This document shows positions 1 through 5,233 of a stretch of 6,402 nucleotides of DNA, piece after piece. The notes below the pieces were generated by a model. The model was not told where the DNA came from and searched no databases. It was given only the letters and a program-made list of their open reading frames with translations. The DNA is from Tepidimonas sp. (lineage in GTDB: Bacteria > Pseudomonadota > Gammaproteobacteria > Burkholderiales > Burkholderiaceae_C), in the NCBI GenBank assembly GCA_025054905.1, contig JANWZF010000109.1, forward strand, positions 1 through 6,402, read 5' to 3'. Positions within the stretch are counted from its first letter, which is position 1. Each line of letters opens with the position of its first letter. A program made the translations under genes and the position numbers.

Positions 1-984
1 GACCGCGACGGCACCGTCTATGTGCTGGAGGACAACCTGCGCGTGCCCTCGGGGGTGTCGTACATGCTGGAAAACCGCCAGCTGATGAAACGGCTGTTTC
101 CGGAGCTGTTTCGCGCCAGCGACATCCTGCCGGTGGACGACTACCCGCAGCAGCTGTACGAGACGCTGGCGGCTCTGTCCCCGCGGCCCGGCCAGCGGCC
201 GGTGATCGTGGTGCTGACGCCTGGCATCTACAACTCGGCCTACTTCGAGCATGCCTACCTGGCGCAGAAGATGGGCGCGGTGCTGGTGGAAGGCAGCGAC
301 CTGACGGTGCAGGCCGACGACTGCGTGTACATGAAAACCGTGGCCGGGCTGCGCCGCGTCGATGTGATTTACCGCCGCATTGACGACGATTTTCTTGATC
401 CCGAAGTGTTTCGGCCCGACTCGGTGCTGGGCGTGCCGGGGCTGATGCGGGCCTGGCGAGCCGGCAACGTCGGCATTGCCAACGCCCCCGGGTCGGGCGT
501 GGCCGACGACAAGGTGGTCTATGCCTACGTCCCCCAGATCATCCGCTACTACCTGGCCGAGGAGCCGATCCTGCCCAACGTGCCGAGCTGGCTGTGCCTG
601 GACCCGCAGCAGTGCGAACACGTGCTGGCCCACCTGGATGAGCTGGTGGTCAAGCCTGCCAACGAATCGGGCGGCTACGGCATGCTGATCGGGCCGCGCG
701 CCAGCGCCGCGCAGCGGGCGCACTTTGCCGGGCTGATCCGCGCCAACCCGCGCAACTACATGGCGCAGCCGACGCTGACCCTGTCGACCGCGCCGACGCT
801 GGTGGACGACCACCTGGAGCCCCGCCACGTGGATCTGCGCCCGTTCGTGCTGCAGGCGCGCGAGCTGCACGTCACCACCGGCGGCCTGACGCGCGTGGCG
901 CTGCAGCCCGGCTCGCTGGTGGTCAATTCGTCCCAGGGCGGTGGCGCCAAGGACACCTGGATCGTCGACACCGGCTCGCCGTGA
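1..984 (+). CDS. Circularly permuted ATP-grasp protein (COG2308 type), 5' end missing
   Basis: The reading frame is open from base 1, so the first in-frame Met/Val near base 22 is internal and the N-terminus lies outside the window. The 327 visible residues match the circularly permuted ATP-grasp family (CP_ATPgrasp/DUF404-DUF407), whose members are usually about 470-500 residues. Visible motifs, numbered from the window edge, are LEDNLRVPSGVSYMLENR (9-26), TPGIYNSAYFEH (about 74-85), RRIDDDFLDP (125-134), the nucleotide-binding strand VVKPANESGGYG (216-227, Lys218 a likely ATP ligand), DLRPFVL (278-284) and VNSSQGGGAKDTW (308-320). ATP-grasp enzymes form amide or ester bonds through acyl-phosphates; the substrate of this subfamily is not established. 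The stop is 19 bp before an alpha-E gene on the same strand, implying one operon. No signal peptide or membrane segment is visible, so it is probably cytoplasmic. Family assignment is firm; function is inferred. Confidence 0.93.
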   Translation, partial: DRDGTVYVLEDNLRVPSGVSYMLENRQLMKRLFPELFRASDILPVDDYPQQLYETLAALSPRPGQRPVIVVLTPGIYNSAYFEHAYLAQKMGAVLVEGSDLTVQADDCVYMKTVAGLRRVDVIYRRIDDDFLDPEVFRPDSVLGVPGLMRAWRAGNVGIANAPGSGVADDKVVYAYVPQIIRYYLAEEPILPNVPSWLCLDPQQCEHVLAHLDELVVKPANESGGYGMLIGPRASAAQRAHFAGLIRANPRNYMAQPTLTLSTAPTLVDDHLEPRHVDLRPFVLQARELHVTTGGLTRVALQPGSLVVNSSQGGGAKDTWIVDTGSP

Positions 985-990
985 GGCCAC

Positions 991-996
991 AAGGAG
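991..996 (+). promoter_or_regulatory. Strong Shine-Dalgarno of the alpha-E gene
   Basis: AAGGAG lies 7 bases before the ATG at 1004 and just after the stop of the ATP-grasp gene at 984. It fixes the alpha-E start at 1004. An ATG at 941 in the same frame lies inside the ATP-grasp gene and has no such site. The short gap suggests co-transcription and possibly coupled translation. Confidence 0.8.
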
Positions 997-1003
997 CCCC
1001 AAG

Positions 1004-1948
1004 ATGCTGTCTCGCGTCGCAGAAAACCTCTACTGGATGGCGCGCTACCTGGAGCGCGCCGACAACACGGCCCGCTTCATCAACAGCGTCACCCAGATGC
1101 TGCTGGATCTGCCGCGCGGGGCCTCGTTTGGCTGGGACGTGCTGCTCAAAGCCGCCGGGCTCGACGAGCTGTACGCCAGGCACCACGCGCAGGCCGATGA
1201 GGACAGCATCATGCGCTTTTTGATCGCCGACGAGCGCAACCCCAGCTCGATCGTGGCCAGCGTGCAGCGCGCGCGCGACAACGCGCGCACCTTCCGCGAC
1301 CTGCTGCCGATGGAGATCTGGGAGCGCATCAATGCGCTGCATCTGTTCGTGCGCGAGCAGGCCGAGTCGGCATGCGCCAGCCGCCACCAGCGCTGGCAGA
1401 TGCTCAGCGGCGTCATCGAACGCCAGCAGTCGGTGGTCGGTCTGCTGGAGGGCTCGATGAGCCGCGATCTGGCCTGGCAGTTCATCGCGCTGGGACGGCA
1501 GCTGGAACGCGCCGACATGACCACCCGCATCCTGGACGTCAACTCAGCCGTGCGCCTGCCCGAGGATCCAGCCGGCGCGCAACTGGCGCGCGAGCGGCTG
1601 TGGCTGTGCACGCTGCATGCGCTGTCGGCGCTGCCGATGTATCGGCTTCACGTGGGGGTGCGCGTGCAACCCGAGGCGGTGCTGCGCTACCTGACGCTGG
1701 ATGCGCACTTTCCGCGCGCGGTGGCCCACTGCCTGGGCGAGCTGGAAACGGGCCTGGCGCAACTGCCCGATTTTCAGGGACCGCTGGCTGTGGCGCGCGG
1801 CCTGTGGCGGCGGCTGCGCTCGCTGCAGCGCGACGAGGCGGCGCTGGGCGCGCTGCACGCCCGCATGGACGGCATTCAGCGCGACCTGGCCGCGCTGCAC
1901 GACGCGTTGGCGCAGCAGTACTTCTGGCGCCATCGGGCAGCCGCGTGA
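1004..1948 (+). CDS. Alpha-E domain protein (COG2307/DUF403), partner of the ATP-grasp protein
   Basis: This 314-residue, all-helical protein has the usual alpha-E family length (about 310-320). The start at 1004 is supported by AAGGAG and by the family-typical N-terminus MLSRVAENLYWMARYLERAD. Other family signatures are NPSSI..S...AR.NAR (about 79-95), MSRDLAWQFIALGRQLERAD (152-171) and YLTLDAHFPRAV (about 229-240). The R-x-LERAD-x-T-x-R motif occurs twice (14-24 and 165-175), suggesting a pseudo-twofold helical fold with paired conserved Glu residues. Alpha-E genes nearly always sit beside circularly permuted ATP-grasp genes and often a transglutaminase-like protease. Comparative genomics has proposed that the set makes and handles a peptide tag or modification, but the chemistry is unproven. 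Here it is the last gene of its operon and converges on argC. No signal peptide is visible. Identity is confident; role is inferred. Confidence 0.93.
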   Translation: MLSRVAENLYWMARYLERADNTARFINSVTQMLLDLPRGASFGWDVLLKAAGLDELYARHHAQADEDSIMRFLIADERNPSSIVASVQRARDNARTFRDLLPMEIWERINALHLFVREQAESACASRHQRWQMLSGVIERQQSVVGLLEGSMSRDLAWQFIALGRQLERADMTTRILDVNSAVRLPEDPAGAQLARERLWLCTLHALSALPMYRLHVGVRVQPEAVLRYLTLDAHFPRAVAHCLGELETGLAQLPDFQGPLAVARGLWRRLRSLQRDEAALGALHARMDGIQRDLAALHDALAQQYFWRHRAAA

Positions 1949-1974
1949 GGCCGCGCCGGGACCGGCGGGCTCAC
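1945..1974. terminator. Hairpin at the alpha-E/argC convergent junction, possible bidirectional 3' end
   Basis: GTGAG (1945-1949) pairs with CTCAC (1970-1974), CC (1951-1952) with GG (1968-1969), and CGCCG (1954-1958) with CGGCG (1963-1967) around a GGAC loop. That gives about 12 pairs with two single-G bulges on the left. It includes both stop codons, TGA at 1946-1948 on plus and TGA read from 1973-1971 on minus, which pair with each other. Neither strand has a T-run after the stem, so it is not a canonical intrinsic terminator. It may protect mRNA 3' ends or act with Rho. Confidence 0.35.
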
Positions 1975-2891
1975 AGTCCCAGCATCAACCGCAGGTTCTG
2001 CACCGCAGCGCCGCTGGCGCCTTTGCCCAGGTTGTCCAGCCGCGCCACCAGCACCGCATGGCGATGCGCTTCGTTGGCGTAGACGCGCAGCTCCAGGTGA
2101 TCCTGCCCCGCCAGCGCCACCGCGTCGAGTTTGCCGTCCTCGGTAGGCGGCAGCACGCGCACCCAGGTGCTGCCGGCGTAGTGCGCCGCCAGGGCGGCGT
2201 GCAGGTCGGCCCCCGTGACGCGGCCGGGCAGCTGATCGAGGTGCAGCGGCAGCTGCACCAGCATGCCCTGCGCAAAGTTGCCCACCGACGGCACGAAGAT
2301 CGGCCGGCGCTGCAAGCCGGTGTAGGCCATGATCTCGGGCAGATGTTTGTGGTTGAGGCCCAGCGCATACAGCTCAAACGCCGGCGCATGGCCGCTCTCG
2401 TATGCCTCGATCATGGCGCGTCCACCCCCCGTGTAGCCACTGACGCTGGGCAGGCACAGCGGGGTCTCAGGCGGCAGCAGGCCGGCCTCGACCAGCGGGC
2501 GCACGAGCGCGATCGCCCCCGTGGCGTAGCAACCCGGGTTGGCCACCCGCTCGGCGCGACGGATCGCTGCGGCCTGCGTGGCGCTCAGCTCGGCAAAGCC
2601 GTACACCCAGCCCGGCGCCACCCGATGCGCAGTGGAGGCATCGATGATGCGCGGGGCACGTCCGGTCTCGGCGCGCAACGCGTCGATCATGGCCACGGAC
2701 TCGCGTGCAGCCTCATCGTGCAGACAGAGGATGACCAGATCCGCCTGCGCCATCAGATCCCGCTTGGCCTGCGGATCTTTGCGCCGCTCGGGCGCGATCG
2801 ACAACAGCTCCACGCCGTCCAGTTGCTGCAGCCGCTGGCGGATTTGCAATCCGGTGGTGCCGGCTTCGCCGTCGATGAACACTCGGTGCAT
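1971..2891 (-). CDS. argC: N-acetyl-gamma-glutamyl-phosphate reductase, type 2
   Basis: ArgC carries out the third step of arginine (ornithine) synthesis: NADPH-dependent reduction of N-acetyl-glutamyl-5-phosphate to the semialdehyde, in the cytoplasm. The 306-residue product has the type 2 N-terminal nucleotide-binding motif FIDGEAGTTGLQI (5-17), a substrate-binding STAHR (86-90), the catalytic cysteine in NPGCYATG (Cys121), a conserved GLNHKHLPE segment with likely catalytic His (178-186), and the typical C-terminus DNLGKGASGAAVQNLRLMLG (286-305). I chose the ATG at 2891-2889 because MHRVFIDGEAG is the family N-terminus and GGGAG lies 8 bases upstream; the longer in-frame start at 2936 would add 15 residues of non-family sequence containing that ribosome binding site. 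The gene is monocistronic here, convergent with alpha-E and divergent from sucC. No other arg gene is nearby. Confidence 0.95.
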   Translation of the reverse strand: MHRVFIDGEAGTTGLQIRQRLQQLDGVELLSIAPERRKDPQAKRDLMAQADLVILCLHDEAARESVAMIDALRAETGRAPRIIDASTAHRVAPGWVYGFAELSATQAAAIRRAERVANPGCYATGAIALVRPLVEAGLLPPETPLCLPSVSGYTGGGRAMIEAYESGHAPAFELYALGLNHKHLPEIMAYTGLQRRPIFVPSVGNFAQGMLVQLPLHLDQLPGRVTGADLHAALAAHYAGSTWVRVLPPTEDGKLDAVALAGQDHLELRVYANEAHRHAVLVARLDNLGKGASGAAVQNLRLMLGL

Positions 2892-2899
2892 CCCAAATA

Positions 2900-2904
2900 C
2901 TCCC
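2900..2904 (-). promoter_or_regulatory. Shine-Dalgarno deciding the argC start
   Basis: The minus strand reads GGGAG, then 8 bases, then ATG at 2891-2889. This supports the start at 2891 over the in-frame ATG at 2936. Confidence 0.65.
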
Positions 2905-2954
2905 GGGGGAAGGCAAGAACAACCGAGGCGTACCATCGCGGTGCGCGCGCCGGT

Positions 2955-2966
2955 TGACGAATGTCA
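2955..2966. repeat. Short inverted repeat TGAC-GAAT-GTCA
   Basis: A perfect 4-bp inverted repeat with a 4-base spacer overlaps the -35-like TTGACG in the argC/sucC intergenic region. It could be a regulator half-site pair. At this size chance occurrence is quite likely. Confidence 0.25.
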
Positions 2967-2980
2967 GCCTCGCTTCAGGT

Positions 2981-2995
2981 TGGTGCAGCGCACCA
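2981..2995. repeat. Palindrome TGGTGC-AGC-GCACCA, candidate operator
   Basis: Six perfect base pairs flank a 3-base centre, between argC and sucC. It touches the minus-strand TATCAT (2995-3000) and lies within the spacer of the weak plus-strand TTCAGG/GATACA pair, a position suited to a repressor or MerR-like activator. It resembles the half-sites of NtrC (TGCACCA/TGGTGCA), but they are in the opposite order, so I do not assign it to NtrC. It could also form a hairpin in a sucC leader RNA. Confidence 0.4.
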
Positions 2996-3023
2996 TGATA
3001 CAGTTTTGCCGTTTGGCCCCCAA
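2995..3023 (-). promoter_or_regulatory. Candidate sigma-70 promoter for argC
   Basis: On the minus strand, TTGGGG (3023-3018) is followed after 17 bases by TATCAT (3000-2995). The -10 matches five of six consensus bases and the -35 three of six. Transcription would begin near 2988, inside the TGGTGC-AGC-GCACCA palindrome, giving a leader of roughly 95 bases before the argC ATG. This is a pattern match only. Confidence 0.28.
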
Positions 3024-3026
3024 CGG
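3009..3026 (+). other. Small hairpin abutting the sucC ribosome binding region
   Basis: CCGTT (3009-3013) can pair with AACGG (3022-3026) across an 8-base loop. The right arm overlaps the only SD-like sequence before sucC, GGACGG (3025-3030, 7 bases from the ATG). The stem is short, so any effect on translation is speculative. Confidence 0.25.
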
Positions 3027-3037
3027 ACGGACATTCC

Positions 3038-4207
3038 ATGAAGATTCACGAGTACCAAGGCAAGGACATCTTGCGTCAGTTCGGCGTGCCGGTGCCGCGT
3101 GGCATCGCGGCGTTCACGGTGCAGGAGGCGGTGGAGGCAGCCCAGAAGCTCGGCGGCCCGGTCTGGGTGGTCAAGGCCCAGATCCACGCCGGCGGCCGCG
3201 GCAAGGGCGGCGGGGTCAAGCTGGCGCGCAGCCTCGATGAGGTGCGCCAGCTGGCCGCCCAGATGCTGGGCATGCAGCTGGTCACGCATCAAACCGGGCC
3301 GGAAGGCCAGAAGGTGCGCCGCCTCTACATCGAAGAGGGCGCCGACATCGGCAAAGAGTACTACGTCTCGGTGCTGACCGACCGCGCCACGCAAAAGGTC
3401 GCCATCATCGCCTCCAGCGAAGGCGGCATGGACATCGAGGAAGTGGCGGCCAAAACGCCGGAGAAGATTGTCAAGATTTTCGTCGATCCGCTGGTGGGGC
3501 TGACCGATGAGCAGGCGCGCACGTTGGCGCAAGGCATCGGCATGGAAGGCGTCACCGCCGAGCAGATGGTCAGGCTGCTGCAAAACCTGTACCGCTGCTA
3601 CATGGAAACGGATGCGTCGCTGGTGGAGATCAACCCGCTCAACCGCGACAGCCAGGGCAACCTGATCGCGCTGGACGCCAAGTTCAACTTCGACAGCAAC
3701 GCGCTGTTGCGCCACCCGGAAATCGTCGCGCTGCGTGACCTGGACGAGGAAGACCCTGCCGAAGTCGAGGCCAGCAAGTACGACCTGGCCTACATCAGCC
3801 TGGACGGCAACATCGGCTGCCTGGTCAACGGGGCCGGCCTGGCGATGGCCACGATGGACACGATCAAGCTGTTCGGCGGTGAGCCGGCCAACTTCCTCGA
3901 CGTCGGCGGCGGCGCCACCACCGAGAAGGTCACCGAGGCCTTCAAGATCATGCTGCGCAACCCCAACGTCAAGGCCATCCTGGTCAACATCTTCGGCGGC
4001 ATCATGCGCTGCGACGTGATCGCCGAGGGCGTCATCGCCGCCGCGCGCGCCGTGGGCCTGAAGGTGCCGCTGGTGGTGCGCATGAAGGGCACCAACGAAG
4101 ACCTGGGCAAGAAGATGCTGGCCGAATCGGGCCTGCCCATCATCAGCGCCGACACGATGGCCGAAGCCGCCCAGAAGGTGGTGGCGGCCGCGGCCTCGGC
4201 GGCCTGA
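3038..4207 (+). CDS. sucC: Succinyl-CoA synthetase (ADP-forming), beta subunit
   Basis: SucC and SucD form the TCA-cycle enzyme that interconverts succinyl-CoA + ADP (or GDP) + Pi with succinate + ATP (or GTP) + CoA. The beta subunit holds the ATP-grasp nucleotide site and the succinate site. The 389 residues match the E. coli length of 388 almost without gaps, and numbering coincides. The nucleotide-binding segment is KAQIHAGGRGKGGGVK (46-61); Mg ligands are Asn199 in LVEINPL and Asp213 in ALDAKF. Asn264 in NGAGLAM and the GG of NIFGGIMRCD (317-326) serve substrate binding. GGGATTEKVTEAFKIML begins near 290. The start is set by the family N-terminus MKIHEYQGKDIL; the SD (GGACGG) is weak. sucD follows after 32 bp, as an operon. 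The genes for oxoglutarate dehydrogenase are not next to it, unlike in E. coli. No residue important to activity appears missing. Confidence 0.98.
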   Translation: MKIHEYQGKDILRQFGVPVPRGIAAFTVQEAVEAAQKLGGPVWVVKAQIHAGGRGKGGGVKLARSLDEVRQLAAQMLGMQLVTHQTGPEGQKVRRLYIEEGADIGKEYYVSVLTDRATQKVAIIASSEGGMDIEEVAAKTPEKIVKIFVDPLVGLTDEQARTLAQGIGMEGVTAEQMVRLLQNLYRCYMETDASLVEINPLNRDSQGNLIALDAKFNFDSNALLRHPEIVALRDLDEEDPAEVEASKYDLAYISLDGNIGCLVNGAGLAMATMDTIKLFGGEPANFLDVGGGATTEKVTEAFKIMLRNPNVKAILVNIFGGIMRCDVIAEGVIAAARAVGLKVPLVVRMKGTNEDLGKKMLAESGLPIISADTMAEAAQKVVAAAASAA

Positions 4208-4214
4208 TCCGCCG
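4197..4214 (+). other. Hairpin over the sucC stop codon
   Basis: CGGCGG (4197-4202) pairs perfectly with CCGCCG (4209-4214) around the loop CCTGAT, which contains the sucC stop TGA (4205-4207). No T-run follows, so it is not an intrinsic terminator. The sucD SD (GGAG, 4226-4229) lies 12 bases downstream. It may influence sucC/sucD coupling or RNA processing. In DNA this GC-rich it may equally be chance. Confidence 0.25.
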
Positions 4215-4239
4215 CACGCGATACCGGAGCGCCAACACC

Positions 4240-5133
4240 ATGTCCATCCTGATCGACAAGAACACCAAGGTCATCACCCAGGGCATCACCGGCAAGACGG
4301 GACAGTTTCACACCCGCATGTGCCGTGACTATGCCAACGGGCGCCAGTGCTTCGTGGCCGGGGTCAACCCCAAGAAGGCCGGCGAGGATTTCGAAGGCAT
4401 TCCGATCTACGCCAGCGTGCGCGAGGCCAAGGAAGCCACCGGCGCGACCGTCAGCGTGATCTACGTGCCGCCGGCGGGAGCGGCCGACGCCATCTGGGAG
4501 GCGGTGGAAGCCGACCTCGACCTGGTGGTCTGCATCACCGAGGGCATCCCGGTGCGCGACATGCTGATCGTGCGCAACAAGATGAAGGCCAAGGAGGCTG
4601 CCGGCGGCAAGAAGACGCTGTTGCTGGGCCCGAACTGCCCCGGCCTGATCACCCCGGACGAGATCAAGATCGGCATCATGCCGGGCCACATCCACCGCAA
4701 GGGCCGCATCGGCGTCGTGTCGCGCTCGGGCACGCTGACCTATGAGGCCGTGGCGCAGCTGACCGAGCTCGGCCTGGGCCAGTCCAGCGCCGTGGGCATC
4801 GGCGGTGACCCGATCAACGGCTTGAAGCACATCGACGTCATGAAGATGTTCAACGAGGATCCGGACACCGACGCCGTGATCATGATCGGCGAGATCGGCG
4901 GCCCGGACGAAGCCGAAGCCGCGCGCTGGTGCAAGGAGAACATGAAAAAGCCGGTGGTCGGCTTCATCGCCGGCGTCACCGCGCCCCCGGGCAAGCGCAT
5001 GGGCCACGCCGGCGCGCTGATCAGCGGTGGCGCCGACACCGCTGAGGCCAAACTGGCCATCATGGAGGAGTGCGGCTTCAAGGTCACGCGCAACCCGTCG
5101 GAGATGGGCAAGCTGCTCAAGAGCCTGCTGTAA
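4240..5133 (+). CDS. sucD: Succinyl-CoA synthetase (ADP-forming), alpha subunit
   Basis: This subunit binds CoA and carries the histidine that is transiently phosphorylated in the SucCD reaction. The product has 297 residues (E. coli 289). An N-terminal CoA-binding Rossmann domain has GITGKTGQFHTRMCRDYANG (15-34) and VAGVNPKKAG (39-48). A C-terminal ligase domain has GPNCPGLITPDEIKIGIMPG (130-149), SRSGTLTYE (161-169), GIGGDPING (186-194) and IGEIGG with Glu218, the counterpart of E. coli Glu208. The active-site histidine is His256 in MGHAGALISGGADTAEAKL, equivalent to E. coli His246. The ATG at 4240 begins the family N-terminus MSILIDKNTKVITQGITG; GGAG at 4226-4229 sits 10 bases upstream. 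It is the last gene of the sucCD operon, with a strong terminator 34 bp beyond its stop. All catalytic residues I can place are present. Confidence 0.98.
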   Translation: MSILIDKNTKVITQGITGKTGQFHTRMCRDYANGRQCFVAGVNPKKAGEDFEGIPIYASVREAKEATGATVSVIYVPPAGAADAIWEAVEADLDLVVCITEGIPVRDMLIVRNKMKAKEAAGGKKTLLLGPNCPGLITPDEIKIGIMPGHIHRKGRIGVVSRSGTLTYEAVAQLTELGLGQSSAVGIGGDPINGLKHIDVMKMFNEDPDTDAVIMIGEIGGPDEAEAARWCKENMKKPVVGFIAGVTAPPGKRMGHAGALISGGADTAEAKLAIMEECGFKVTRNPSEMGKLLKSLL

Positions 5134-5167
5134 GCCGCTTCAGGCCCACCGCCCGGCCGAAGCACAG

Positions 5168-5190
5168 GCCCCGCTGCGGCGGGGCTTTTT
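5168..5190 (+). terminator. Intrinsic terminator of the sucCD operon
   Basis: GCCCCGC (5168-5174) pairs perfectly with GCGGGGC (5179-5185) around a TGCG loop, followed immediately by TTTTT (5186-5190). It lies 34 bp after the sucD stop and before the phosphatase gene, so it should separate sucCD transcription from the downstream gene. The opposite strand has no T-tail, so it acts in the plus direction only. Confidence 0.92.
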
Positions 5191-5195
5191 CGTGG

Positions 5196-5224
5196 GCGCC
5201 ATCGGGCGCACGCGGCGCTACACT
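5196..5224 (+). promoter_or_regulatory. Possible promoter -10 (TACACT) and inverted repeat before the PP2C gene
   Basis: A promoter is expected between the sucCD terminator and the phosphatase gene. TACACT (5219-5224) matches four of six -10 bases, but the -35 position (about 5195-5201, GGCGCCA) does not resemble TTGACA. Instead a GCGCC-ATCG-GGCGC inverted repeat occupies 5196-5209, at the -35 location, and might be an activator site. Transcription would start near 5231, almost at the ATG at 5234. Confidence 0.28.
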
Positions 5225-5233
5225 GCGCGCACC

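Larger units (their letters stand above)
2892..3037. promoter_or_regulatory. Divergent argC/sucC promoter region
   Basis: These 146 bp separate the start codons of argC (minus) and sucC (plus), so both promoters should lie here unless sucC is read through from elsewhere. It is locally less GC-rich than the flanking genes, especially at 2892-2935 and 2995-3015. It holds two inverted repeats, a plausible minus-strand -10 and a hairpin near the sucC ribosome binding site, listed separately. No strong sigma-70 pair is visible for sucC. TTGACG at 2954-2959 resembles a -35 but has no good -10 at 16-18 bases. TTCAGG (2974-2979) with GATACA (2997-3002) has 17-base spacing but matches poorly. Confidence 0.6.

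Noticed and set aside
2892..2936. N-terminal extension of ArgC starting at 2936
   Set aside because: The extra 15 residues are not family-like and contain the ribosome binding site for the better start at 2891.
1701..2957. 418-codon plus-strand open frame across the end of alpha-E and all of argC
   Set aside because: It is antisense to argC and out of frame with alpha-E. Its Arg/Gln/His-rich composition shows no motif.
2954..2982. Sigma-70 promoter for sucC using TTGACG
   Set aside because: The sequences 15-18 bases downstream (for example AGGTTG, GGTTGG) do not resemble a -10 element.
2981..2995. NtrC binding site
   Set aside because: The canonical NtrC order is GCACCA then TGGTGC; here the halves are reversed, so only a generic operator candidate is claimed.
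2975..3715. 246-codon minus-strand open frame opposite sucC
   Set aside because: It is a shadow of the sucC reading frame with repetitive Leu/His/Ala/Asp composition and covers the sucC promoter region.
3790..5007. 405-codon open frame on the minus strand opposite sucC/sucD
   Set aside because: It lies antisense to two unmistakable conserved genes, is rich in His/Ala/Asp/Arg low-complexity sequence, and matches no family. Long antisense frames are expected in GC-rich coding DNA.
1004..5133. A single functional system joining alpha-E, argC and sucCD
   Set aside because: The genes differ in strand, are separated by convergent or divergent junctions, and belong to distinct known pathways; adjacency alone does not support a joint role.
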